Shown: piece after piece, positions 48,471 to 58,662 of the stretch
Layout of the letters: each line of letters begins with the position of its first letter
Position numbering within the stretch: position 1 is the stretch's first letter
Assembly (NCBI RefSeq): GCF_002865645.1
Contig: NW_020194585.1
Span: 930,001 to 994,000, forward strand
Reading direction: 5' to 3'
DNA from: Hyaloscypha bicolor E
Lineage: Eukaryota; Ascomycota; Leotiomycetes; Helotiales; Hyaloscyphaceae
Length of the DNA: 64,000 bases
Made by a program: the position numbers and the translations under genes
Notes under the pieces: generated by a model
Seen by the model: only the letters and a program-made list of their open reading frames with translations
What the model was told of the DNA's origin: nothing
Database searches by the model: none

Positions 48471-50114
48471 TTAAGCTACCATCTCGTCAATCTCCTCCAA
48501 TCTCCTGCCCTTGACTTCTGGCAAGAAGAGGAATACCCAGAGCGCGGCAATACAGGCGGATGGGAACCAGATGAAGCCGTAGCGTGGGCCCCAGTCGAGG
48601 GCCGAGGGGTTGATGAAGTAGGGTGCTGTGTATTGGGTGAGCCATGCCATCAGGAAACCCATTGCGGTCGCAAGACCGAAGGTGTAGCTTCGGAGGCGCT
48701 GGGAGGGGATTTCGCCGCCGGTGAGCCAGGCGTAAGGTGCAACGGCGCCCTATTTTTCAGAGTTTCCTTAATAATCTCATCTCTTGCAGCTGGGTTTTGA
48801 AAACGCTTACGTTATAAGCAAACATGTATAAGCTGGTGATTCCCACGATGACCTTCCCGGTCTGGGGGGTTCCTGGATTTTGATTGTAGACGACAGCGAT
48901 GATTAACTGGAGGACGCCACAGGTGATGAGACCAGATGTGAGGATCACTCGGCGGCGACCCCAGTGGATCACGATGAGGGAGTTGATGATCAGAGCAGCC
49001 AAACCAACGGTGCTGAGGACACAGCTCATGGCGAATGGATTACTAACGTGAGCCATAGTGAAGAAGTACGCTTTATAAGCTATCACATAGTCAGTAAAAT
49101 TTCCTTGCTCTAGCTCATCGAGAACACTCACCGATCACAAACATGGAGCCCGAAGCTGCCTGCGAGGTCAGACCACACACAGCAATGATAGTTCTGCGTC
49201 GATCAATTGAGTTGGCGAAGACATCACGGATCCCAACGCCACTACTGAGTTCCATCTCATGTTCTATGGCAGCAGCGATGACAGCAGCTTCGTCTTCGAC
49301 ATCGGTGCCATCAGGTCTCAGTACCGCAAGCGACTTGATGCCTTCCTCGCGGCGGCCTTGCAACAGCAACCAACGTGGAGACTCGGGAATGAAGAATAAT
49401 GCTACTGTCATGAAAGCGGGAACGATGAAGATGATGCCGAGGGGAATAAGATAAGCTGCCTTGCCCGGCTTCTTGGAAGTTCCGAAATCGACAATAGTGC
49501 CGATGAGCGTTCCCTGGACATGTCAGATTAAACTGCTCTACTGCAAGATTGAGCTGCATAACTTACGAACGATGTGCCGACTGAGAAGATCGTCAGGAAA
49601 AGACCGCGGTACTTGGCTGGGCTGGACTCCTGAATGTACAGTTGGCTAAAAGTCATAAAGCAGCCATTAGCTAGACCATTGATGAATCGTCCAGCATATA
49701 ATGGCCCAATCTTATCCGTAGCCATCATGATGATGTTGGAAATACAGCACAGCGCACAAGCAAGCCACAGGCATTGCCTCCGACCGAGCTTGATGGCCAT
49801 GAATCCTGCGCCGCCGGAGCTGATGAACGCACCGAGGGTCATGAGTGAGGAGATCAGTTGCTGGCGCTCGGTATTGATGTTCCATCCAATTGGTGTCTTT
49901 GGGGCTCTAAAGCCGAAAACCTATTACAGTTTTCAGGTTGCCATCAATTTTTAGGTGTCGCCGAGAAATATACCTCGAGAAAGCCTTTCATGGCCTGCAA
50001 GCCACCAATCAACCCAAAATCAACTCCATACTGGAAGGACCCCAAGATCACGACTCCACACGCGAAGAACACTCGTCGATTGGCGATAATTGTTTCCGTG
50101 TCGGCGATCACCAT
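48471..50114 (-). CDS. MFS sugar transporter
   Basis: Plasma-membrane sugar/H+ porter of the major facilitator superfamily. Exons 49974-50114, 49567-49920, 49132-49513, 48811-49079 and 48471-48749 total 1425 nt (474 residues, phases closed). Signatures are FGLIGGLQAMKGF in TM1, GRRQCLW after TM2, IPESPRWLLLQGRREEGIKS in the central loop, HWGRRRVILTSG in the second half and PEVKGRRLEEIDEM at the C-terminus. It is somewhat short at the N-terminus. An out-of-frame upstream ATG (about 50181) precedes MEERPYFNSSPPRATFED, so the real 5' end may differ. Substrate undetermined. Confidence 0.88.
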
Positions 50115-51451
50115 CTTGCTTGCTGTCCTCGAAGGTCGCCCTTGGTGGTGAGGAATTGAAGTAGGGTCTTTCCTCCATTGTCAAGGCCGTGGCTGCTTTA
50201 TATAAAAGTGCTTCTGTGGCAACTGCTTGGCATGCAAAATGGTATATCGGCAGGTGAGAGTTTGTTTGTTGCTAGTGCCTGATTGAAAGGAGGGAGGGTT
50301 GAATGGCTAGATGTTGGTTGGCTGTTTCGTGAGAACAATTCATCGAGCCGATGCCCCACTGTTTCGTGAGAACAATTGATTGAGCCGATACCCCGCTGCG
50401 GTTAATCGCATTTTCTTGATGGTCGTGGTGGGGCAGCCAGCTTTATTGTGGGACTTTGACTCGAGGCTGATGTCGGATTTTGAAAGGTTGAGCTGGGTGA
50501 GCGAGTGCGAATGCGCCTTCTCTCTCGTCGTAAAACGTCTACCTGTAGAGTACGTTTAATGGGAGTAGATCCCTTTGGACAGACATGAGCGGGTTCTAAC
50601 GAGACTTAGGGAGCTGACAAATGCAAAGTATTTCTGTCGAGATTTTATCTGCCTGCCTTCGAAACGGTCCCCGGAGCTCTGACGTTTCTGCATACCTACA
50701 GTATATTGAAGGGTGGGGCCGTTTGATGGCTTCCGATGTCACGTGGTTCTCGTAAGCGATTGAAGAAGAAAGGGGGGGGGTTTGTGGGCGGTTTACGGTA
50801 AGCGAGACAAGCGACCGGAGTAATGATGCATGTCAAAAGATTCTTGAGCTGCTAGTATAAAGCAGTTGAGGAGTTCGAGACGGGGTTTGGTAATATGGCA
50901 ATGGCAAAATTCATGATATGTATAGCATTCTGTTAAGTTATAGGGGCTGTATTCGGAGCTGATGCGTCGCCCTTCCCGAATCTGATGAACTCATTACAAT
51001 ACCGACCGAGACCCTCATCGGGGCAACCATGTCCTCGCCCAATCAGCAATGGTATTCCCCCCACCGGAGACGCTTCGCCTGCTGCAGCTAGAGGATTGAG
51101 ATCGAGAAAGGATATACGACGAGAAGCTACCCTGCTGTATTCACTATTCTATTGAGTAGAAAGTGACTATCATCGACAAGCAGTATCAATAATACAGAGC
51201 AAGACCTCCAAAAAAACGTTCAAGGACACTGAGATTGACTGGTCAATCGCGGAGAAAAAGCTTACGGAACCATGCCGCCTAAGAAGAGTCGGATCAGATG
51301 CCGCGAGCCTGTGCGTTTTTCGTGGCGCGGCACTTGTGCTAAATTTCGTGTGTCCATCCGCGAGCTTGCATTGGCATGGATTGGGCCATTTGGGAGACGT
51401 AATCGCCACCTTGGCGAGCACGAACTGACTTGACTTGTAGCGTCTTTCTCC
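50115..51451. other. Intergenic region upstream of the sugar transporter
   Basis: Putative transporter promoter, with a 37-bp tandem duplication at 50322-50395. No gene supported. Confidence 0.45.
50322..50395. repeat. Tandem duplication, 2 x 37 bp
   Basis: Units 50322-50358 and 50359-50395 share CTGTTTCGTGAGAACAATT and GAGCCGAT and differ at about five positions. Located about 210-280 bp upstream of the transporter ATG. Confidence 0.8.
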
Positions 51452-52348
51452 TCACCCAAGCCTTTCCGCAAAAAAATTCCAGATTAGATCTTGATCTGTG
51501 ATATCACAATACTCTCCACTCAAGCTGATAGTCATATCAATATCACCATCGCTTGTGGTAGGCATGAGATACGCAAGTCCCTCATAATCGGCCTGAGCTG
51601 CACGTCTTATGAACTTCGCTCTCCCAAGAGCAGGTCCAATTGAGACAGACGCCAGGTTCAGCCCCGCCCTGGAAGAGATCGTGAAATCCCGACCTGTGAC
51701 TGCGTTTGCTCCATACTGAAAGGCAGACTTGTCTTTCTCGTTCTTGATAACTGTGGCAGCACTCCGGATATGGTAATCATCAATCGAATTCAATGATCGT
51801 CGAAGCTGAACAGCAAGATCAGATAAGGATGCCTTAGCCAGCTGACCAAAGCTTAGTTCAATTTGGTCTAGGAGTAGCATATGGCCCATATAGCCTGCTG
51901 GCACAGGAGGTTGCAGCCGTCTGCGAATGTTCACAAAGCGATCGCAGAACATTGAGGTTTCTGGACCGAATCGGCACGCACGCGCAATAGCTACTCTTTG
52001 CCAGATGAAGGCGGTTAGAGCGTCGTTCGTCGAGACCCAATCAGAGGCGCCGTTGGCACCAGACATCGTTTCTGTTTTAAGCTTGACAAGACTTGCCTTT
52101 GGGGACCGGAAGTAGGTCCATGGGGTCGGTGATGAGACTTCAACTGTTGGAGCGTTAAATTCCAGCCTCGAAGGACATCGAAAGTTCTCGTGCTTGAGCG
52201 GTGTTTCACTGTTGCCCAGCAACGGTATGATCGTTAAGCTGTCAAGGGTTCCTGCGATGATATCCTCGTTTCTAAATTGTTGGCTGTTACATGCCTGTGC
52301 GAGTGGACTCAACAATTGTCCCTCTCCGTTCATGTCGAGCGACAGCAA
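51452..52348 (-). pseudogene. 5'-truncated BAHD/TRI101-like acyltransferase
   Basis: 298 codons corresponding to the C-terminal two thirds of an acyl-CoA-dependent transferase. Family landmarks are SLDMNGEGQLLSPLAQAC, VSTNDALTAFIWQRVAIAR (typical SxNDAL.A..W), VNIRRRLQPPVPAGYMGHML and NLASVSIGPALG in place of the DFGWG loop. The N-terminal domain with the catalytic HHxxxD histidines is missing: immediately upstream (52349-52370) the frame has a stop and no HH. Homologues usually exceed 430 residues. It is probably a truncated relic; an unrecognised upstream exon is the alternative. Confidence 0.7.
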
Positions 52349-52363
52349 GGATATACTTGATGC

Positions 52364-53889
52364 AAAACATCTTCAGCCGTGAAATTCCATGATTTCATTG
52401 GTGAGAAACTTATGTAGTGAGGCGTGGTTTTAAGGTTCTGAGAGGCTGCAAAACACTCGCATACTACCACATAGCTTATTGTAGCTAGAAAAGAAAAGCG
52501 GGCACATTTGTTGCGTCACTGTAGCAGTCAGATGTGGCGCAGTGCCATCTTTTGGGAGGCGGAAAAGGCACATAATTGTAAATCACGTGACAATATAGGA
52601 ACAACGGTTTTTGGCCGCTATGGATCGCTGCAAATTAATTTTAACACTGGCTGGGTTATGAAGTCGAGGAAACGGTCCCTAAAACAATTGATAAAGGATG
52701 CCGTACGACATCCATGTGTCCGATGTGACAAATTCTCAACCACAACTTCAACAAAGGCCCCACCTCACATCCAGGAGAACTACTGACCGTATTTACGAGA
52801 GTCAGCTTAGACATCTCTCCCCCATTCTCTTTCGAATTCGTAATGGACCGAGGTCACTTGAGCTCTCAGCGTCCAGGTCTCACATGCGCTCGCATAATTC
52901 AGCACAGCGATAAGATGACTGGCGGTGGTGAGGATGAAGTGGGAAGAAGGTTCACTAGGCCACACTCGGTCCTATTGTCCCCATATGGGTACGTACTTGG
53001 CAAATGCTTGCACCCACGACGCCACGGGAAGATCGGTGTGCGCTGACAGTTCGAGTGCTGATAGGGGCCCCAAAGAAAGGACAAAGGAGAAAGGAGAAAG
53101 GAGAAGAGAGGAGAGCGTGGTAGCGGGGAGAAAATGCGGGGAAAGGCCGGCATGGCAAATGTATGTCAAATCTTAGCGCTGGGCTCATTCAGGCCGTGTG
53201 GCGCCAGGCGGGAGCCACGACATATCAACTCCACGACTCGACGACCCCACGACTCAACCCCTCCAAAATCCCCAACTCATCAGACGAGAAGTGTTTTATG
53301 GCGTGGCGGCAACTGCTCACGGGTTTGGAGTTTGGAACCTTCTCGGAGAGGATGGATGACCTTGCATCTCTTAACCTCCAATTGGGCATCTCGCTCTGCG
53401 GGAGATCCTTCCCCATGGCGGTAGGCCGCCGCAAGGCAATTCCGAGCTGTTCGGCTGTGGACCTGAGTGGCTGGCCACACTGCGGGAGAAGCATGGGGAG
53501 CCGCTGCAACCCTCCTTTCCCGAACTCTCCTCCTCGCCACGTTCGGCCAACCCGATTCCATCCTCCAATCACGGCAGCTGCGCGGGCAAGGTCGAACGGA
53601 CCAAGATCTACATTCAAGATAGTGCACAGCTCTGAGGGGTGTGGACAGTAGTCGACCTGGTCCCTGTCCTCGGGATACCAGGTCCATGGTCAATTACAGC
53701 TCGGTCTGTGTTAACGCCTGCCGCGGTGTTTTGCCAAAAGTGAGTGGTTGAAGTTATCTGATTCTTTCCGCGAGCCATAAAGTTATATTGACGGACGCGT
53801 CTCTCCTCTTGACAGTTCAAACCCTGCAATCCTCATTCTCTTTTCAAGATAACTCATTCTACTCCATTTCTTGCTGCAATTGACCAGCC
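52364..53889. other. Intergenic region between acyltransferase relic and efflux pump
   Basis: About 1.5 kb of putative promoter DNA. Overlapping frames on both strands around 53163-53651 are chance. Contains one iron-type GATA site (separate entry). Confidence 0.45.
53754..53762 (-). promoter_or_regulatory. ATCWGATAA-type GATA site upstream of the efflux pump
   Basis: TTATCTGAT on the plus strand is ATCAGATAA on the minus strand, the consensus reported for SREA/SRE-type iron repressors. It is 128 bp before the pump's ATG. One site by itself can occur by chance. Confidence 0.35.
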
Positions 53890-55923
53890 ATGAGTGCCGT
53901 TTCAACCCCGCCAGAGGCAGCGGTGGGCGAGAAAACATCACCCGCCCTCACACCACAGCACATCGAGCATATTGCCACGCACGACAAAGTACCAGGGCAT
54001 GAGAACTACTTTGAGAAAGATGGCCTCAGAACCTACGGAGATGGGGAGGACCATGACCATGAACCACCAGAATGTCTTCAAAACTCCATCTCGTGACCGT
54101 TTCTAACGTTCCGACAGATGTCATTCAGGAGGCTGATGTCCTTGATCGCCATGGCCTTTCTCTGGACTGGTTCTCAAATTCCTGTGTACATCTTTGGTGG
54201 CATTCCGCCTTACATCTACGCTGACCTTGGTGGTGTTGATCGGTGTGTTCATTCCCTCCAACCTGCTCGGAGGTACCTCCGTACTGACTCCCGCTGCGCA
54301 GTTGGATTTGGTTTGTGCTAGCAAACCTTCTCGCCCTTGCTGGTATCTGTCCATTTGTAGGGTCTCTCTCAGATCTTCTGGGCCGCAGATACGTAGCATT
54401 GGTCGGCTCTTTCTTGGTCATGCTAGGAATGATTGTTTGCTCAACGGCTCATACAATGAACATCTTCATCGGTCTGCATATCCGCGAGCCGCTGCAAGTA
54501 CTTGACTGATTAGTTAATAGGGGGCATGACAATTGCTGGTGTTGGCGCCGGGATTGCGGAATTGACGGCTCTGGCTGCAACATCTGAACTTGCACCTACG
54601 GCCAAGAGAGGCAAATATGTTGCAGTCTTGATCTTCACTATCATCCCATTCTGCCCCTCAGTGTTATGGGGTCAACTTATTGCGTCCCATGCCGGTTGGC
54701 GTTGGTGCGGGCTGCTCTGTGGCGTCTGGGTATCCATCGGCTTCTTCCTGACCCTCATCTTCTACTTCCCACCTCCTCGAGTCAATTCTGTTGGTCTTAG
54801 TCGACGCGAAATCATCTCTCAGATCGACTTCATCGGAGGCTTCTTGAGCATTTCTGGAATGGTCCTCTTCATGGCTGGCATGCAGTGGGGCGGCTATCAA
54901 GTACATCTCCCCTAATCAGCTTTCCTGTCAATCACTAATTCTTTCTAGTATTCATGGAAGTCAGCCCATGTCCTCGTCCCTCTCCTGCTTGGAACAGTTC
55001 TCATCATCGCCTTCTGCTTCTGGGAAGTATACGGCGCCAAGTACCCGATGTTCCCCGCTCGTCTAAAGCAAGCACCTCGCATTCTCGCCCTCACTCTAGT
55101 CATCACCTTCATCTCCGGTGCCAATTTCTTCTCCATCATCATGTTCTGGCCGACCCAAGCCTTTAATGTCTACGGCCATGACCCAGTCGGCGTCGGAATC
55201 CGTGGTATCCCAGTCGGATTTTCGATTCTTGCCGGTGCCGTGATCGTTCTCTGGTCCTTGTCCGTATTCCGAGGTCGAAACAAGGAGTTGATGATCGCTT
55301 CTTCCGTCTTGATGACAGCTGGTGCGCTCTTCCATTGCCCTTCATAGCGATCCTTCACGCTAACAGCTGGCTCTCTAGGTTGCGGTGCTCTCGCCTGCGC
55401 CAACCGCTTCAACCTGCATACCCTCTGGGGCATCCTCGTCCTCGCCGGCCTGGGGATCGGCGGCATCGTGGTGCCAGCCTCAATCATCACTACAATCATC
55501 TGCCCCGACGACCTGATTGCGACCGTAACCGCCTTAACCCTCGCCATCCGCGTTATCGGCGGTTCGGTCGGCTACTGCGTCTACTACAACGTCTTCGTCA
55601 ACAAGTTCGTCCCAAATGCGACCAAAATGATCGGCGGCGCTATGATCTACGAGCTTGGCATTTTAAACAAGACGTACATTGGCATGGCAATTGAGTTCAC
55701 GGCTGCTAGTTTGCTCCCATTGCTGAATGAGATTCCCGGCATTAAGGGCAATCAGACGGCGTATGATTTGATTGTGCTTGTAGGACAGGAGGCCTATGCG
55801 GCGAGTTATAAGTATGTTTATTTTACGAGTATTGCGTTTGGGAGTGTGAGCATTCTTGCGGCGTGCTTCTTGGGGGACATTGGGAAGTATATGGATGATC
55901 ATGTTGCTGTTGTTATGCACTGA
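53890..55923 (+). CDS. MFS efflux pump of the TRI12 family
   Basis: 14-TM-type drug/metabolite exporter related to the trichothecene efflux pump TRI12 and to siderophore transporters. The start at 53890 gives a hydrophilic N-terminus (MSAVSTPPEAAVGEKTSPAL). Later introns are clear: 54243-54301, 54472-54520, 54901-54948 and 55322-55378. Core motifs are YIYADLGGVDRW, LANLLALAGICPFVGSLSDL, LLGRRYVALVG and GAGIAELTALAATSELAPT, ending LGDIGKYMDDHVAVVMH. The first splice is awkward: the obvious 44-nt intron (54074-54117) breaks the frame, while 54093-54128 (GTGACC, TCTAAC branch, TTCAG; 36 nt) keeps it. That is unusually short, so a frameshift there is possible. Substrate unknown. Confidence 0.85.
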
Positions 55924-57159
55924 AGGGAATTTGTGGTGATCGTGTGGCAGGTTGGCTGACACGGCCTTGTGATGTTGCGTGAGAGTAGGATAGTTGGTGT
56001 GTAACAGAAATCGAGAAAACAAATGCAAGACTTAAATTAACAAGCTCCGATCGTCTCTGAAACAATCCGTCATGTATGATCAGGAGCTGAAGATTCAGCC
56101 GTCGAGGGCCGAGGCATGGCCAGAGAGGTAAGCTTCCCCCTAAGCGAGAGCTCAAGACGTTTTGGATGCAATTTTTTCTCTCTCACCACTCTGGAGAAAC
56201 TTGCATAAAACGAAAACGGCTCCATAAGAGCGATGTAGAAAATAGCAAAAGAAATCCTTGCGGACCCAGAAACTTGGCTTTCGCTCAGTCTGTCTGTGGC
56301 AGAACATATCTCCCTCTTACGCCGTTGCCCAGGTTCCTCCTGGAACCAAAGGTCTCCCTCTTCGGCTATCTCGGAATTCCCGGCGTGGAATATCCGTCCC
56401 TCTCCGAGTCTAGTCAAACTGTCCGACTTTGACTCGGGATATTGAAAATAAAGTGCGGCCTTTTTCGTCCATTGCGAGAAGGGGGGATAGAGAGGGGAGA
56501 AGATACCGGACAGAGACGTTGAAGTCTCGGTTGACGATGTAAGGTTGCTTGCCAGTTGCTTCATTCTGTAGAGAAGCCATCTCTTGTGGGTCGTTGAATA
56601 AGTTGTTGCTGTTAGAGGTCAGTAAAGGTAGTTTCTGGGAGCGGCTGGCTTGTGGATGTCAACGAGGGTGTACTAGAATATCGCTGCAGGATAGCCAGTC
56701 TTGAGAGAGCTATACAACCTTCTTGTAGTCGTTACAAAAGGGTGGAATTCGCAATAGCTTTATACATCACTTGACTTTGGGCTGTCTCAAATGAATAGAT
56801 TCGTCTTACGCAATGAGGTCAATTGATCTGACATGCTGTACGACACGATGCTGCCCTTCTAGGTGAGCCACCCAGAACTGCCTCTAAGCCGTCTCTACAT
56901 CTATAAGGACGCACATCGAAAGAGTTTGCTGTGATGTGTCCCACTTCGGTGGAAAGACAGTAGGATGGATACCGAGCACTCCGAAATCAAAAGTTGAGAA
57001 CGCAGGAGACCCGATTCGAAGACCATCCCCCCCAGGCTGTCAATTGCAAGATGCCGTATGTTCCATTGTATTTCCCATTTGGTCCACCAAACGCCAGTGT
57101 ATATGCTCATCAGCCCTTGAAACGCCAGCAATGCTCCTCCCACGGTCTTCCCTCTATAC
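55924..57159. other. Intergenic region
   Basis: 3' flanks of the efflux pump and PTH2 genes. No gene supported among overlapping short frames. Confidence 0.45.
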
Positions 57160-57901
57160 CTATAACAGTTTCAAATGCCCCGTAACCTTATCAATCACAC
57201 TCTTGGGCGCGGGTCCAATACCCAGCACCGTATGGCTCCCACTCGCAATCTGGGTCCTCCCCGCATCCGCAATAACCTCCGCCACAAGCCCCAGACTAAT
57301 CGCCGTAGCTTGCAATGTCTCCAGATCCTCTTCACTCTTAACCTGCAGCGCAACCTTCGCTTGACCCGTTCTCTCCCACCTTTTCAAAATTGGCGACTTG
57401 GCGCGGAGGAGGTTCTTGTAGCATGCTAACGTCGCGTGGCCGCATTGTGCTGCGATTTTGCCTATGAAAGTCAGTCAGGATTAGAGGATAGTGGAGGGGG
57501 AAGGAAAACGAACCCTTAGTCATCCCCAAATCAGTCCGCACAACCAGCACGAGCTTGCACTCCTCATTGCTACCCTCCCAAGCTGTCTTCGCAACCTCTT
57601 CCTTCTTCCCCTCCGCCTTCTTCGCAGCGGTAGCCCTCAACCCATCCCTCTTATCCGCCTCTACCCCATTCGCCCAGTTCGGCGCGTGATCCAGAATCGA
57701 CGAGTCGATATCCTCTGCCTCGCTCTCTTCTTCATCGTCGTAGTTGTCAACGCCTCGCCGCCTTGGTTCTTTGGCTGCGAACGGGTTTGGGAGAAGCCCG
57801 AGAGAAGACGCGATTCCGATCATGTAGCCGCTGACACCGGCGATTATCGCGGTGCCGATTAACAATGCTAAAGGGGTTGGAGGAGGGCGAAGCTCTGTCA
57901 T
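57160..57901 (-). CDS. PTH2: Peptidyl-tRNA hydrolase Pth2
   Basis: Recycles peptidyl-tRNAs released from stalled ribosomes. ATG 57901 (MTELRPPPTPLALLIGTAII) begins with a membrane-anchor-like hydrophobic segment (LALLIGTAIIAGVSGYMIGI), usual in Pth2. An acidic linker (DNYDDEEESEAEDIDSS) follows. A 52-nt intron (57462-57513) joins LVLVVRTDLGMTK to GKIAAQCGHATLACYKN, the Pth2 active-site signature. The C-terminal core is LGLVAEVIADAGRTQIASGS, then HTVLGIGPAP and TGHLKLL. It encodes 229 residues. Anchored probably to the mitochondrial outer membrane or ER, by analogy with known family members. Confidence 0.93.
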
Positions 57902-58662
57902 GGTGGTGAAGGCACTATGGAGTCGTAAGGTGACTAGAGGTGGTTGTTGCGGACGTGTCGCGGTGAGAAGTCTCGAAGCAAGCAATTTATTTTCTGCGGG
58001 AAGGAACAGGGGTTCAGACAGACGTCATTCGACTGTGCCTCAGGGGCACATTTGGAAATCCAGGCTCAAAATGTCACAACACCATTTTGTTTCAGGGGCC
58101 GATATAGCGTTGAACAGATGTCGGGGTGCCTGGATTTAAGGGCAAGTCTTGTGCGATTTGCAACGAACCCGGTGGATGAGAACATGCATGGGGCTAGCTC
58201 CTCTTGCCCCCATCGGCCAAACTGCTCGATGGAACCACACAGGCCGCCGACTGGCGGCAAGCAGCGCACCGGGTTATTAACCTATGTGCTCCGCGACTCC
58301 ACCGGGTTATTTACAAGGGTGCGAATAAGGACCGACTGGGTTATTTCTGCCTGATTTTTGACTGGAAATCGATTTTACAATTCGCGAGTTCAGCTTTTCG
58401 GAACCAGTTCTACAACGTGGGTGGGTCCATACAAATGACCAGCTGCGCTGTAGACTCTTCCGTGTCAACGCAACTTCAACAAGTACTCCCGCGACGAAAC
58501 CGCCAACGCCGTCCTGAGATTGTGTATCTTTTTTCTATCCACCTTCAGACTTAACAAGGATTCGGAGACACAGGAAGCTTTGAATATCCGATTGAAAAGA
58601 GGGCATATTTCGTCTTCTGTCCCCGCATTGTATTTTGGTCGTAAATCATCATCAAAACCCTC
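57902..58662. other. Intergenic region
   Basis: PTH2 promoter side and TSR1 3' flank. No gene. Confidence 0.45.

Noticed and set aside
53163..53651. 162-codon frame upstream of the efflux pump
   Set aside because: Overlaps long frames on both strands in GC-rich DNA; low-complexity translation without domains.
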